From assembly GCA_003956705.1 (NCBI GenBank), contig QZCP01000025.1:102423-166422 (forward strand): a stretch of 64,000 bases of DNA. Reading direction: 5' to 3'. Shown in pieces: positions 1 to 15,661 of this stretch. The notes under the pieces are model-generated. The model was not told the origin of the DNA. It worked only from the letters and a program-made list of their open reading frames with translations, and ran no database searches. Source of the DNA: Brevipalpus yothersi (Eukaryota; Arthropoda; Arachnida; Trombidiformes; Tenuipalpidae). The position numbers and the translations under genes are program-made. Within the stretch, counting starts at the first letter, position 1. Each line of letters starts with the position of its first letter.

Positions 1-1073
1 TGGAAGTAAATGGATTGTGAATACATAATTTATTCCAAATTTATGCAAAATTTCATTCTCACTCTGATCCTTTATCTCTTTGAGTCTGGGCCATATATCA
101 AAATGCTTCCTCCATACCCATGCCAAGAATTTTTTTCCATCCACTCTCTCTCTTCCTATCATGCTTCCTATTCCTCCTTCGAATCATGAAGAACTATTTT
201 CATATTGATGACTATTTATGACCTATGAGAGGTTCGAATCATTCTCTTGATACCAGCTTATTTGTTCCAATCTGTCGATTTAAGTTGTATTCGTGATTCT
301 TTTTCTTCTTCCTCACAGAACATATTTATTCTCTCTCTTCCAATCAGTCCATACATTCTTTATGAGAATTGAGATTGAAGGAAAGAGGAGAAAGGAGAGA
401 GAAAGAGAGGAAAACTAAGCTTGCATGTAAACCCTAAACTGTGTTTCCAAAGCTTTTTCACTAGGAAACTGAATTTATCCACAAAAATCCTGAACAAAGA
501 CTTATATGAAGATAGACAGAGAGAGAAATTCGATATACACAGACCACTTTGTGATCCTTCTACACAGTAAACGGTCCTCTGAGTCTACTGAGGTATATTT
601 ATATATATATATATGATTGGAGAAGAAGAAAAAAAATTTCCGAGCAGGAGGAAGTAGATTGCTTCACCAGTATCATCCAGAATGAAGAAAGTAATCATAG
701 TCAGGCGAATAGTGGAATGGAACTTGATCTGTGAAAAATCTATTGTATCTCATATTGGAAGAAAGGGAGAAGAGAAGAGAGAAAAATGGAAATATTCTTT
801 TCATCACTCAAGTGAATATGATCTGAAAGTGGTAATTTTCATTCAATTTAGAGTGAAACACATCTTCTGGCTTTTGACAAACTTAATCATCATCATGTAG
901 AAAGAAGTCTGTCCAATGGAATTGGAAAATTTAACATGGAACCACTGACACACTTTTTGTTCTCATTTTCATGATGAAATGTGGTCTCAACTTTGAAATA
1001 TATATTATTTCAAGAGCATCCATTAGTGGTCAAAATGATGACTCTTGGAGCAACCAAAAACAATGGACAAGAG

Positions 1074-1078
<5 letters not shown>

Positions 1079-1120
<42 letters not shown>
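1079..1120. repeat. (GA)n microsatellite
   Basis: An uninterrupted dinucleotide array of about 21 units. Confidence 0.95.
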
Positions 1121-1122
<2 letters not shown>

Positions 1123-2643
1123 AAAATAAACTTACATAGAAAGTTGAAATAAATCGGGTAAAAATAGTAGCATTTGGATTGTCTTGGAGTAATTGAATTA
1201 GCTTACAAGAGGCCAGTGAATGGATTCGTTTACAAAGATGATTCAAAAGAGTGGAGGAATACAAGGGCAATACATGTGTGCCAACAGTTTTCATGGGATG
1301 GGTTTTCAAAAGACAGAGGATAGAAAATCCTCTACTTTTCAATAAAATGAGTGGGAGTAGCTCAAGAAGAAGGAGAAGAGTCAATCTATCTTGTTGAACA
1401 AGAAGAAAAAGAACCATTCAACAGAATGGCTACCATCATCATTGTTCCATACACATTTGTAATTTTAAACTCAAGAAGGATTGCATGAGAAGTGATATGT
1501 AAAAATTGAAGAGCAAACTAGCTGACAAAAAGATGCATGAAAAGTACTGTATACACTGTTTTCTCGACCTTCTATTAAGATCAAAGCTCCAAAAATCATT
1601 TATACTGGATTGGAAGCGAACAAACTTCCTAAAACTGAAAAGTTATCAGAAATGGAGACTATTTCAACTACCAATAAAACTTAGATTCTCAATGTTGAAT
1701 CATATCTTCAGGAATACCAACATTACTGTTTCTAAATTAAAGATAAAGCGAGGGAAAACAATGAATCAAACTAAGATGAGTAGCTCAAAATATGATTGGT
1801 GTAAGAGCTGATTAGCCCAAATTCCTTCAATTTACTTAAATTTTTGGGCAAAAGTATATGTTCTTCGACTCTAAACAGTAGCACAAGTTGTTAAGTCTTT
1901 TACGGTTGTCAATGGAGGAAGTTCTGGGGTTTGACAGATATTTAGACAGGAACTCAATTGAAAATCGCTAAAAAAAGCTCAGTATTTCACATCTCGCATC
2001 CAAAACTATAAGAGACACTAGCTTCAAATGAAAATAAAAAAGTTTTTGCATCGATTTTTGACCCCAAAACCATCTCAAAACTTGGAAATGCTGCTTAACT
2101 TTTTTCTCATTCCAATGTATCTCTTTTTCTAACTCACAAGATTACCAGTATAAATTGAGCTTATTTTAATATTCTTACTAAGTTATGCTCGCGTTTGACC
2201 TATTATGAGTTCTTCCTGGTTTTTTGGGCCCAAACTGCAAGCAAAAACTGATTAAAATTACCTGTCTGTAGGGTTCAAATGGTGATTTGCAAATATTCTC
2301 AAGATAAGAGCAGAGGATATATTTCACAACGATGATGAGAATATCTTTGGAATCCCTTCTATCTTTGGATAGCTCATAGTCTTTCATTTTTTTGGGCCAA
2401 AGCAAGCTTACACACCAAGGAAATGAACATTGTGCGCTGAACCTTGATCATCATCACCAAAAGAATTCATGGTGGGATATTCTCATTAAGTTTAGGGAAA
2501 GAAAATGATGAGGAATATAGCTCAAAGGAGAAAGATAGTTGGTAAATTTAAGATGAAAAGAAGGTGGAAAGGCCATCCAGAGACTCATTTGTTAGGCAAA
2601 TTGTTCTACTCTCATTTCTTTGGGTCAAAATGATTATACTTGG

Positions 2644-2650
<7 letters not shown>

Positions 2651-2709
<59 letters not shown>
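2651..2709. repeat. (GA)n microsatellite
   Basis: An uninterrupted dinucleotide array of about 29 units. Confidence 0.95.
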
Positions 2710-2712
<3 letters not shown>

Positions 2713-3665
2713 AAAAATGTATAAATGTTGCAAAAATATGCTCCTGAATTTTCTTCCTATCATATTCTCCCTGTTCGTGAGATATTTCTACACATTTTGA
2801 TGGGCTAGAATAATATCTTCTCATTACCATTCGAGATCTTCATGATGATACTTCTAAGTGAATTTGGACTGGAAATTTTTAACTTGAGATGAGAATAGTT
2901 GATGCAAACTCATATAAATTGAGTCAGTTAAGTTCAAATGATAATCTTCACTCATATTCACCGAATTTTGATCAATAAAAAGCAATTTTAGGTTTCAAAT
3001 CTTTTGACTTCAATTTTTTCCATCCCTACAAAGTATTTACCATTTTGTCACGTTCTGATCATCAATACAATCCGGAAGATAATCTTTTCTATCCAATTTT
3101 TGATACAATTCGAGGGAAATGGCCATTTTGAAGGAACACTCCTTACTATCTTTGCTGGTTTGTCCATGAAAGTCTTTGGAGCTCTCAGAGCACTATTTTT
3201 GGATTCTCTAGCACACAGTAATAGAATAAAATTGATGAATATCTATTATATGTTCAGGATTTTCTTCCAATTTGAAACGGAAATGTTGAAGTTAGCAGAA
3301 TATCGATTGTTAAACCATCAGAGCCTCTTTGCCCAGACTGAAGTAATAAAATGAAAGAAGGTTTTTTTCAACACGTATAAATCGTACATTATCACACATC
3401 CCATCGAACATGCTAAGCAGAATTCAAAATATCATTTATCCATTCAAACTTTTTCCTCTCATCTATTCTTCATTAACTATGCTCTGTTCTATTTCTCACT
3501 AGAACTGATCTTTCGAACCCAGAGAAGATCTCACTAATTTTCTTAACCATACCCTCTCTACGCTGAACTTCAGCTTGCTTCTGTTCTACTGAATGGTGAT
3601 GAGCTATAATGCTATTATCATCGAGAGCCTCTGAATATAATCAACATGGAAGAGGCGCTCGAGAA

Positions 3666-4043
<378 letters not shown>

Positions 4044-4046
<3 letters not shown>

Positions 4047-6630
4047 TTGACGAAAAGCGGAAGAGAAGGAGATGAGCAAGATGAGGATGCAATCCCACTC
4101 ATTTTCCAGGGTGAAGCTTATCTTCCTGGATGCCATTGATAAGCTGTGATTCTTTTATTCTACTTTCATTCGAATAAAGCCACTTTTTCATTCCAATCTT
4201 TTCAAATGGAAAGAAAGAGAGAGGGAGAATCAAAATTGCTGATAGCCTAAGGGCAATGAGTGGGAAAAAGTGATTCATTCATTCATATCACTTCATGGGT
4301 GATGAGTTTCCGGTTTCCTGTATACATATGAAAGAGTCTGCAAAGCAATTCAAAATGTCTCTAACAGTGTTTTCAAATCAAATCAAATTTTTTTCTCTCT
4401 CATTTTCTCTCTTCTTCCATCCTTTCAACCATAGAATTAATTACGGAGAACATAGAATGGTGGAGATTCATTTGCTTCTTTTTTTCTCGGTGTTTTTTTA
4501 CAGTCTCATGGTAAATTTTTATTGAAAGTCACATGAGATGTTTCTAATTTTTTTCAATACTATTCAAATCATCTAGGCTGAGCTTCTATTTTCAGCTCAT
4601 TCAATTCCATAGAAACAAAGAATTTTGATATTATTCTGCCTCGAATCCAGATGATGATTGAAGTGGCTCTCATTGAGCTCTCAGGGTGAAGTTGATGTTA
4701 TTCGTTCAAGTTCTGATTCCATTAGAGAGGAGAAGAGTATCAAGAGCATAGATGGTATTATGGATGATAATCCTCTCATCAGATGCCATCAATGATGGTG
4801 CATTGATACTGATAATCATAGCTATCCGAGAGATTTTCTTTCATCATTCAATCTTCAGAATCATCAAACGATGTCCTCGCTCTGTCTCTCTCCCAGTTCT
4901 CAACACTCGAGCAACATCTTATTCTCTTATCCAGAAGAATTCAAGCTATTTCGAATCTCTATTCTTTACCATTATTGGATCATCGAGTGTCTATATTTGT
5001 TGCCAAAGAAGATCATCATGTTATTCTTCTTCACTCTCTTTCTCTTCACATTTCCATAATTTGATTGATCAATAGAAGAAACCCCGAAAAACAAAGGATG
5101 GACCAAAAAAGATTTTGTTACTATAGCTGTTTTTCATGTGTGTCTGGATGGTGTAGGATACAGAATAAGTTATTGTTATTCTTTATGTGGTGGAGAAACG
5201 AAAAAAAACAGTCCACAGACCGAGAATACAGCCATCATCTATGTCAATATTTTCATCAATTTGAACCACTTTCTATTTGCCTTTTTTGCCTCTTCATTAC
5301 GCTTATTGTTTTTTGCCTCAATCAAAGTTGATATCTGAACCCTTTTACTGCAGCTATTCATCGCTAGTCTTTTCTGATTCATGAATACACTTGATTACGC
5401 CAATATAATATTCTCTTGGTTACATAATTAATTGATTATATGTATCACAATACTCGCCTCATTAGATGTTTTATCTAGCATTATGCAGTAGTTAACATTT
5501 TGCTATGCAAATTTTGATACTGTTGAGCATGGCTTACGAAATGCAGTTGATTGAGAGAATTCTTCCTACCCTTAACTTGGAAATGATCTCAACTGCTGAT
5601 CAGAATGTGTACCTTTTAGCTGGATAAAATTCAATCTTCAGTTCAAATTATACTGTTGTGAGGGATCGATAGCTAATATTTTTCTTTGTCCATATTTACT
5701 TCCCTTACTTATTCCTTAATAGAGAGAGTATAACAGAGAGTTGATACATGTGCTTTACGAATCAAAGTCCAACATTGAACGCTTTATTAAGCAAATTGAC
5801 AATGAATGTCAGTGAAGAGTAATTCAAATTGAAATTGAGTCGATTCTCGATGTTAAGGCTCTCATTTATTTTATTTCTAGAAAATTTAAATCAAATCATT
5901 TCAAAGCCATAAAATACAAAATTGAAGAGATCAGTTCATCGCACTCCAATGTCAGCCAGCACTCATTGAACTTTCAGTTTCAATATTTGTATTCACACAA
6001 CTTCATCAAAAATGCATACACCCAAACAGTTTATTCAAAGGCCAATGGATCCATCTCATAAGTCGAGGTCAGTTGATGGGTAGTTGTATGTAAAAATACA
6101 TGTAATCCAATCCATGTGCTTCGAAATAGAGCCACAGAGAGCAATATTGACTCTTGACTCGAAATATTTGAATAAGTGAAGTACTTTATACACTTAAGAA
6201 GTAGGGATAACTGAACGGATTTTGAATTTTGTAGTGAAACTTGTGTTTGATAAGAATATTGTGAGAATGTTGCAAGAATTTCTTTCCCTTGTCGATATGC
6301 ATGCAAGGCTTGAGAGAGATTGTAAAAACGGAATTCTTCTTCTTCTCTCCCTTTCTCTCCCACATTGGGATGCATTTCGAAATTCAAAAGCGTTTCAGAA
6401 TTCACTGTTTAAAGAAAAAAATCTTACTGAGCTGAGAATATGGTCTTATATAATATTTGAGGGGATACAATATCAACTAGCTGGATAATCTGATGTGCAT
6501 GAAGTGTGTGCATGTGTGTATGAAAAAATTCTATGCTTGATGTCACTCTCATATCTACTTTTCCTTTCTGATATGCTTTCTTCAGAGAATATTGAGCATT
6601 ATTTTGTTCCTACTATTGTCTATTAAGAGT

Positions 6631-6633
<3 letters not shown>
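4044..6633. other. Gene-free AT-rich DNA
   Basis: No exon-like open frame, conserved motif or RNA gene seen. Polypyrimidine and polypurine tracts are frequent. Confidence 0.55.

Positions 6634-6705
<72 letters not shown>
6634..6705. repeat. (GA)n microsatellite
   Basis: About 36 units of GA with one slightly irregular edge. Confidence 0.95.
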
Positions 6706-6710
<5 letters not shown>

Positions 6711-7683
6711 GACGAAAAGTGGAAGCAAAAGACTGAGAAAAATTTGAACCCAAAGGAAGAGAGATGTTCAAGTTTTTTTTCATCTTTTTAGAACTGATAC
6801 ATTCATCATTATGATGAATGGAGTGAAGATAGGCTGAATTTTTCCGTCGAATTTTTGTCATCAATTGATTTGATGCTTTATCCATACAGTTCATGATTCC
6901 AAAAATACGAAAAGGAATTGTGTGAGTGTAAGAAAAGGAAATGGATTCCCTATGAGAATGTCTGAACTGTCTGAACAGAGAGCTAGTATGATGAAAAGAG
7001 GAAAAAGAGAAGAAAAGATAAAAGAAAACATTTTTTGAAGCCTTTTTTGAAATCATTTAAAGATTTATTTATGTCACAAAAACATATCTCGAGTGTTCCC
7101 ATACGAAAAGAATGCCTCATGAACACCACATTTCAGATATATAGAAGAGCAAATCAAGTATCAGATGTGAAATCAAACAATTTAGATACATTCCAAGTGA
7201 AAAATCAAGAAAGAGACACATTAGGCAAAAATTGTATCCTACTCAAACAGCCAGACTGAATTCCCGATTAAAAGTACTTTGCTCACTGATTTCAGGACAT
7301 TTTAGATCATGATTCTGATCTTCCATGTACCATTCTACTTTTTCCAGACAATAGAGTCGAAATCGATGAATCTAAATCCCATTATCTAGACAGTGTATTT
7401 CACATCTATCTCTCTTCCATTCTCTTTCTCTCCAACACATTCACCAGAGGAAGACAAGTTTGAAATTTCAAGACAAATGTCCCAGATTCAGGGCTAAAAA
7501 TTGTTCCAAATGCAGTCCCAGTTGAAAGAGATGGAGAATATACATAAAATCAAGGAACAAGAAAGAAAATCCCAAGCCCAACAATGAGCACGTGTGGACT
7601 TTCACTACTATACTGTAGCTTACAGTTTTCTCAGAATGTGATGAGAATAGATGATGATGACGTGAAAATTGATGATCACTTTC

Positions 7684-7687
<4 letters not shown>

Positions 7688-7743
<56 letters not shown>
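7688..7743. repeat. (CT)n microsatellite
   Basis: About 27 units of CT followed by a 200 bp pyrimidine-rich stretch. Confidence 0.95.
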
Positions 7744-7749
<6 letters not shown>

Positions 7750-10700
7750 CATTCCCTTTTTCTAGTATTCCTTTGTTTTTTCTTCATCCTCTTTTCACTC
7801 CTTTTTCCTGAACTTTCGCTCTCTTTTTCATCTCTTCCTTATTTCTTCTTCTTTTTCTTCTTCTTCCTCTATATATCTGATGGCCTGTATCATTTGTCTC
7901 TCGATTTCTTTCCACAAAAAAGGCTCATGGCATAAAAATTTTGCATCTCTCATACTTTCTCGGGTTAATGACTCTCACTTTCTCTCTCTTCTCGGATTTT
8001 TATTCACATTCCTCATCACCTAATATAAGTAATTGCATCTGTTTCCCCACACCATACACTTGCTCTATGGGTGCTTGATATTATCGTTGTGTCAAGTAGA
8101 CACATTCATATGAGAAAAGAAAAACCTATGGACGTCATAGATGTACACATATTCACATACACACAGACAGATCGATGAAATTGATCATAATAATAGAAGA
8201 AGAACGAAGTGAGATAAAACTCTGTTGAGATGAATGATTTTCGGCGCCAAGATTCCGGTTTTCAGAGATGCATAGTGATGAGAGGAAGAGGAGGATGGAG
8301 AGGATGAAGGCAAGAAGAGAAAGAAGAAGATAACTGAGGACCCAAGTTAAGAAAAGTCCAAAAAAGTGTGTGAAGCATGCCTATTTATTGAAAAAAAAAC
8401 TGTGTGTGTAAGTGAAGGAAAATCGAACTTTAACTCAGAATTTTGGATGACTTATTGACGGAAGAAATGACAACAGCATGCCAATCTGATTCAACAACAA
8501 TCAGCTTGCCAAGCATATTATTATTGATCCAGACTCGTCTATTATACTGATCCTGTCATTCAAGCTTTCCGTTTTTTTTTCAATGTCAACTATTCAGTAT
8601 CACTCACACACTGTGAATAACAGTTAGAATTCAATTTGCATTTGATTAAGAGGTGATCGCAAATGATAAACAGCAGATAGAAGAGATTGGAGAGAAAGAA
8701 TTGGAGGATCCACTAGAATAGAGGAATAAACTTCCTACTGAGTTTCAGAATACCAGACCTACTGTAGATATATTACACACACTTTGCAGACATATTCAAA
8801 GGTCAGTGAAATGGCCAGACTAATCGAACATAAAAGGTTCACAATTCATGTCAGATCAACAAAGGATAGCTCAATTCAAGTGTGAGGAATACATGATTTT
8901 TTCCCAGTGTATATATATATATATACTATGGAGTAAAAGTATTCCCAGAGCAAAAGTGAAGACAGAAAGACTATGAAGTCAAAATCATTGTTGAAGAAGA
9001 AGCGGTATCAAAAAAAGAGTAACATTGACAAGAGAGTTCTTCTATGTCCAGTGTTGAAGCAATATGAAGAAAACCGATCGTACAACATGATGACAAGTGG
9101 AAGTGATGTATTCTTGATGTCTTTATTCTTTGCCCGAAGAAGTGATTCTTTTTTGAGGATTCAAAAAGGAATCCCAGCATAAACTGTCCAAGAAGAATGG
9201 ACAGAAAATGGTATTGTTCACATTGCTGCCTATCGTGTGAGTAGAGAAAGAGAGATACATCAAATTTTTTTTTCTCTCTATTCTCTCTTCTTCTGAGGGG
9301 TTTCCTATTCTCAAGTTTAACTGTATATTCTGATTTTGTGAATATTTAAGGAGAAACTTTACAAGAAACTTCCTTTTCTGCACAAATGATCGACTCAAAT
9401 GTACATAAGAGAAGAGAGGAAGAAAAAAATTCTCGACTGAAGATGGATGATCATCCAGTAGATGACCTTTTGGCTTCATCTTCTTATGTTCTAACTTCTT
9501 TTTTTCTGGTGTGTAAAGAATGAAGATAGAATACATTATATGTATATATGCTCCAGTTTATAAGATGGTTTCTCCAAATATTCAACTTTCCTCCTTTTTC
9601 GTTCATCATTTTTCTTCTTTTTGCTAACCAGAGAAAAAATTTACAAATTTCATATGCTGAGAGTAAGAACCTCAGGCGTCTTTGAATAATAGTATAGTGG
9701 AGGACAGATAGAAAGTAATCCTTCACCTCTTGATCCTCCCGATTCTAAAAGGAATACCTTCAATTGGTTTTCTTTGTAAATATTATCACCTGAAGTGCTG
9801 ATAGAGCTCAAATAGAGAGATGGTTATTCATACTTGTAAGAATGGTGTACTCTATGGGCTTTATTTCTCAGGAGACTCAAGATTTGCACAAAACTTGATG
9901 CGAATAATCATATCCTGATTTTCATCTCATCTGTTGATTCAAAATGCTCATGGAACTATAAGCGGAAAAAATCACCATGGAATGAATTCTGGAATGAATT
10001 TCTCTATTCTATTCTTATACACATTCACACACCAAGTTGGAAAGAAATTTTGCCAAGTGAAGTGCCGAATTCAATTGGATATGATTTCCTTAGAAGTTTC
10101 CTTATTTCTCCCAATTCGTGAGAAGAATATTTCCAGATTCCTTTCCAAAATAGTGAGAAAAAGAAAAAGTTCCAATTTGAATCCATAGAGAAAGTTGAAT
10201 GGAATCCAATAAAGTCATAGCATCACTGTTATGTGTGTATGTTTTGAATCCACCTCAGAAATGTATATCATTTATTAGATTTTGAAGAAGAAAATCAATT
10301 GAATTAAGCGGAATCTTGCTGATTTGTGCAACCACCGATACACGTGTGTATCAGATCTGACCTCTGATTTCAGTTTCAATCAATCCATGAAAAATTGTCC
10401 CGAAAAAAATCATGAAAAAAGAAGTGAAAGCAAGATGTTCAAAAGATAAACTGTCTGGATGTATCATGAACACATGGAATGTTCTGTGATCGATCTGTTG
10501 TCCTTTACGATCGTGTACATATATCATTCTTCTTGATCTGTCAAACTGTAAACAGGGTGTCTAGATCTTTCCTCAGGAACACAAATCAACTATCTAGAAA
10601 AGATCTAAAGTTCTCAGAAAATCCAAGTTTTTCCCCCAAAATTCTAAAAGAACATCCACTGAACATTATACATAAAAAGAAGAACACTATACAATATTTG

Positions 10701-12258
10701 CCAGAAAAGCTATATGAATCAAAATACTTGGTTTTGATTGAGCTTATACAAGATGAGTAAACCTCACTGGTATCTGGAAAATAGGAAAAATACCCACAAA
10801 TAAGCTTAATGGTTTATTTTTCTTGGTATTCGACAATATGATCAGATTAGACGACATTAATCCTCACTTGTTTACATTACTATTTTTCCTTAGTTGATAA
10901 ACAGAATGCTTGTTGCCTTCTTATGAGACTTTAGGGTAGAGATGATCGAAAAAAGTCTATCCTTGAGAATGATAAAGCAATCCCAAAAATTGAAATGTTT
11001 AAATAATAACAAAAATAATCATGATAGAACTGATCTGCTGGACTGTATCAGAAAGTTCAAACAAAAAATTCGATTGGGGCTCAATATAGCCGAGAACAAT
11101 TTTTCGTTCAGTGTTCATTTTATCATCAATTATGCAATGAATTTTTTTCTCTCTCTCCCTCTCTTACTATCTTTTCACACGATGAACAGAACATGGTTCA
11201 AAATGATTCAAAGTTTTCTGATTCTTTTTCACTCTGATTAATGAGAGAAGTAGAAAAAGTTCTTTTCGAAATACACTTTCTTGGTGTGTTGAACAGATAC
11301 AAAAACTCATGTTCCAGCTTTACGATCGAGTATTCAAGTTGATTGATTAAAACCTCGAACAATATTCGAAATAGAGGGAGAGAGAGAGAGAGAGAAAAAA
11401 AGATAAAAAAAGATACTTTATTACTTTTTCTGTGGAATTTTTATCATTCCAAACCAAAAGCATTCGTATTCATGATGCTATATCAAGTGGGTATACTAGG
11501 ATTTTTCTCGTTCACTTAGATCATTGAATGAACATTACTAACAAGAGAGCAAAAGAGCTCTCCTTCAGATCAAGTGGATGAATCATTATGGCGGATATTA
11601 TCCAGACAGTATTTGATGTATGGCCAATGATTTGCCTCTTGATCATGTATTTCCTAATAATGATTATTATAAGAAGATGATATTTTGGTGGTCTGTCATA
11701 AGCGACAAGCATGATGATTTAGTTAGGCTTTTTCTCTCATAGATATATCAAAGATCCGAGAGAAAGAGAGGATCTTGATCCGTTAGGCTTCCATTTCGAT
11801 TTTCTCATGACTTTCTCATTTACCATATACTCACACACAGAAAAAGATAAACCAATCCACAGTGGCAGCTTTTCATGATAAATATTCACCAAAATGGTCA
11901 CATTATCAGACTAGAATTCTCTCTTTCTCATGTAGACAAACTCAATGAATTTGGAGGATGAGAAAAGATGCTGGAAGGTGATTCGTATATGTATGTGTGG
12001 TCAAGAAGTGGACTCAGTGACCATCGATTGGTATCTTTCCTCTTTAAAAAGAGTCATTTCGGGGATCAGTGATGCGAAAGTTGAGATCGAAGTAGGCATA
12101 TAAGATCAGAAGAAGAAGAGAAGAAGAAGAAGAATAGGAAATATATCCAGACAAAGTGAATGTGAAAAGGTTTCTTTCCTATAAGAACAGATATTCCAAA
12201 AGGTAAGTGGAATTGGGAACAGATAAGAAACAAAAGGACAAGAGGACTACAAGGAGGA
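7744..12258. other. Gene-free AT-rich DNA
   Basis: No supportable gene. It contains pyrimidine tracts, a short (AT)n run near 8911-8925 and a small GA array at about 11378-11394. Open frames up to 137 codons show no domain or signal-peptide pattern. Confidence 0.55.
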
Positions 12259-12285
12259 AGAGAGAGAGAGAGAGAGAGAGAGAGA
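12259..12285. repeat. (GA)n microsatellite
   Basis: About 13 units of GA. Confidence 0.9.
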
Positions 12286-12971
12286 AGAAATATCTTCATT
12301 GGATGAAGAATTTTCGTAACTCACACGAACATGTCTTATTCGGTAATCGAAATTGTACAGAATGTTGAATATTATGATAAATATTTCCATTATCAATGCA
12401 CCAACACATACATGTATATTCGTCCAGGGAATATTGGTCATCCTTACTGATGATCCATTTAATTACCTACCATATATGAATCCTACATATACAGATATAT
12501 GTAAAACCATCATCCACAGTGGTGCAACTTTGATGTGTCTCAAACTGTAATTCAACATCCATTCCATAAACCATGAATTCGTTCGTATATTACTGCTATA
12601 ATATTCTGTATTGCTCAATTACTTGATCAACTTTCGTACACACACACACAAACACAACCAGACAAACATTATGGCAGTATACTTGCTTGTCTGATACTTG
12701 TTTTTCCCATTCCTAACAAGAAGAGGAATGGAAAAGCTGATTTTATGGTATCCACAATAATTACAAGATCATCACTTGAGGCATGATCTCTCAAATAGAA
12801 AGAATATGAGATAGATCAAGTGCCTTGGTGGGTTGTGTATGTGTGTAACCAAAGGGCTCTAATAAGCTATGCTGTGTATTACGCAATAAGATTAACTCAC
12901 AGAGAGGTAATGAGCAATCATATGAGTATTCATCAGAAAAGTGAGGCTTATAAGTAAAAAAAGGAGAAAGA

Positions 12972-12973
<2 letters not shown>

Positions 12974-13033
<60 letters not shown>
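12974..13033. repeat. (GA)n microsatellite
   Basis: About 30 units of GA. Confidence 0.95.
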
Positions 13034-13037
<4 letters not shown>

Positions 13038-13472
13038 AAGTGAGGAAATCAGAGTGGAAAAAGAGAAGAAAAAATTTTGTTTATCCAACTTGTAATCGTG
13101 ATTAACGGATCTATTCAGGCAACATTGAGTCCACAAGTTGAATGTTTCTTGTATTCAAGTGATCTAGCAGAATACAGAGAGGCAGAAAGAAGAAAGTGTT
13201 CTTATAAGTATTGACGATGGTCAAACTTTCTCTCTGTACTGTAGTGTCTAGAATATCAAATGGATGTTGAGGCAGCCAGAAAGTGTTTTAGGCTTGCAGC
13301 AAAAATATCTCTGAATCGGGGGCATAATATGATCATGCCGATCATTTTGAGTTGTCTTTCACTACCCAATCATTGTGTATAGTGTGTATTTCTATATACA
13401 CAACTAATGGGTAGCCATTTGTATGATGAGCCTATTGAATTGGTGAGCCAATATCGATCTCATGGGAGGAAA

Positions 13473-13474
<2 letters not shown>

Positions 13475-13512
<38 letters not shown>
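13475..13512. repeat. (GA)n microsatellite
   Basis: About 19 units of GA. Confidence 0.95.
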
Positions 13513-13514
<2 letters not shown>

Positions 13515-14725
13515 TTTCCAGAGAATTTCAATCGAAAACGTTACTTTTCATGGGTGCAGAAGAAAAATTGATCTCCTTACTTGGCTAGATATTTAACTAT
13601 TTTGACTAGCTGCGAACTTTTATGTGTGTGCTTAAACTTTGAATTTTTGCCATTCAAATTCAAATTTTCTATCAATAATTCGATATCTTTTTATTACTTT
13701 GATGGAGATTATTTGGAAATTTTTCTCTCCAAAAATTCAGCCACACAATAGAAAAAAATGTCTACCATAAATGCTATTCAAATATGGCGAATAGTTCGAA
13801 TCATGAAGAGTGATTCAAAAAATTTTCATTCCCCTATCTTTCCATCTATTTATTTTGGTGAATTCTTGTTTTTGAAATTTTTCTCTTTACTCTGGTCCAT
13901 CCTCCAGTTACATCGAATTTGCATTATGCATAAGCAATGAGCTTTCATATGTAATCATCATATTCACCTGAATAATTGATATTATTTTTCAACACCAAAG
14001 GAAAAAGGAATCAACACACTCACAATCATTGGATAGTGTGAAAGAATTTATAACTATTAATTAGACATTTTCAAATATAATTCAGTTATAAATACATTCC
14101 CCACACATACTCACACTCATTAATCAGACTCATAGCAATGAATGAATACATCATGTAATTTGCATCATTTATGAAGCTTGTGTTATTGTTGGCAAAGATT
14201 ATTCTCTCAAGCTCAATCAAGCAACTCATTTCACACTTTTTGTCCCATGATCATCATGATGATTCTGATGGACACTCACAAACACTCCCAGACTATATCA
14301 CATAAGAAAATATATCAAAATCTTAGCAGCAAAAGGAAGAAAAAGAAAAATCAGAAGCTAATATCACTCAAGCAATAATGATGTGTTCAGACACCGGCAA
14401 AGATCGAGAGAGAGAGAGACACACATCTCAGAGATACCCCTTCCAGCATTTCGAGAAGGAAAAAAGTAGCATCTTTCTATAGCGAAAAAAAAAAGTTTGG
14501 GAACAGAAAAAAAAGAGAAAATGAAGAATTTTTTCCCTGAGACACGAGACATTCTTTCTCTCTCTATGACATCAATGGCCGAAGCTCGGTGTCTACACCA
14601 TGTCCACTCATGATTGATTATTGTGAATCGAAATATATCAGAAAATGGATGTTTGAATCGTCTGGAAACCTTCTCATCAAGAACAGAGCCTTTTTCATGA
14701 TTATTGTGCTAACTAATGTTTCCAT

Positions 14726-14727
<2 letters not shown>

Positions 14728-14770
<43 letters not shown>
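14728..14770. repeat. (GA)n microsatellite
   Basis: About 21 units of GA. Confidence 0.95.
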
Positions 14771-14774
<4 letters not shown>

Positions 14775-15358
14775 GATGAAAGGAGAAGATGAAACGATAT
14801 ACAAGTCAAGATGATGATTATCATTGGTGGATCATTCCTCATACTTTGAGACATACCATTACTCAGACGAATGTAAATCATTTGTGTGTGTGATGACCAC
14901 TCATAATTCGTTGAGTTAAAGGGAAAAATATTGCTTCACAAACCAATAGCTTGTGGGTACATGGTCAGTGTTGGACTTGGAATTCCAATGATGATATTGT
15001 CCAAAGTGCTCATCTTAACATCCACCAGTATCATGAGTGACCGCCTGTGTGTGTATATGCTCACATACAAGTGAGTTAATCATCTTGATTAACTAAAAAT
15101 CTGGATGATTGCTTTTTTTCGAGTCAGAGATGAGCCAAGACACACATATGGATGAAAATTTCGAAAAGTACTTTCGGCTGACAGGTTCATTTTGAAAGGG
15201 GTAGCGAAAATTTCCAGAGGCAATCAGTTGAAGCGATAGAGAGAATAAGAAGAAGCTACAGACGGATTGGAATAAATTAAATAAATTTCATGATCTATTC
15301 TGTGAAAGCTTTTGATTAATCATCTTCATACTGAAAGGAAATGAAGAAGTGCTAAGCA

Positions 15359-15379
15359 GAAGAGAGAGAGAGAGAGAGA
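15359..15379. repeat. (GA)n microsatellite, short
   Basis: About 10 units of GA. Confidence 0.9.
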
Positions 15380-15597
15380 TAGATTGAAACTACTCTCAAC
15401 CATAAACCCCAGGATGAGGCCACATTTTCGAAATATAACTTAAGGCATAATATCATTTCTTATATATATATCGTGCGATCGTCCCTCTGCTGATGTTATA
15501 TAATTAATTTCGAGCCATCTTCTCTATATACACTCTCGAAAAGCATGGACATGGGACGTCAAGTGATGCCCTTAGAGTAAACCCGATCTCTCTTCGC

Positions 15598-15604
<7 letters not shown>

Positions 15605-15658
<54 letters not shown>
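15605..15658. repeat. (CT)n microsatellite upstream of the first cuticular gene
   Basis: About 27 units, ending some 255 bp before the TATA box at 15915. A second, shorter CT array lies at 15786-15807. In Drosophila GA/CT tracts near promoters bind GAGA factor; whether these do is inference. Confidence 0.9.

Positions 15659-15661
<3 letters not shown>

Larger units (their letters stand above)
12286..15604. other. Gene-free DNA with several GA arrays
   Basis: No exon seen on either strand. I looked specifically on the minus strand for a continuation of the CUB/EGF gene (C-x-C-x2-G EGF endings) and did not find one. GA arrays here are listed separately. Confidence 0.5.

Noticed and set aside
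1010..1417. 135-codon minus-strand open frame
   Set aside because: Half of it is a CT repeat; the rest has no domain or conserved partner.
10548..10560. ACAGGGTGTC resembling the transposon tip at 31121
   Set aside because: Only ten bases match and there is no inverted partner nearby.
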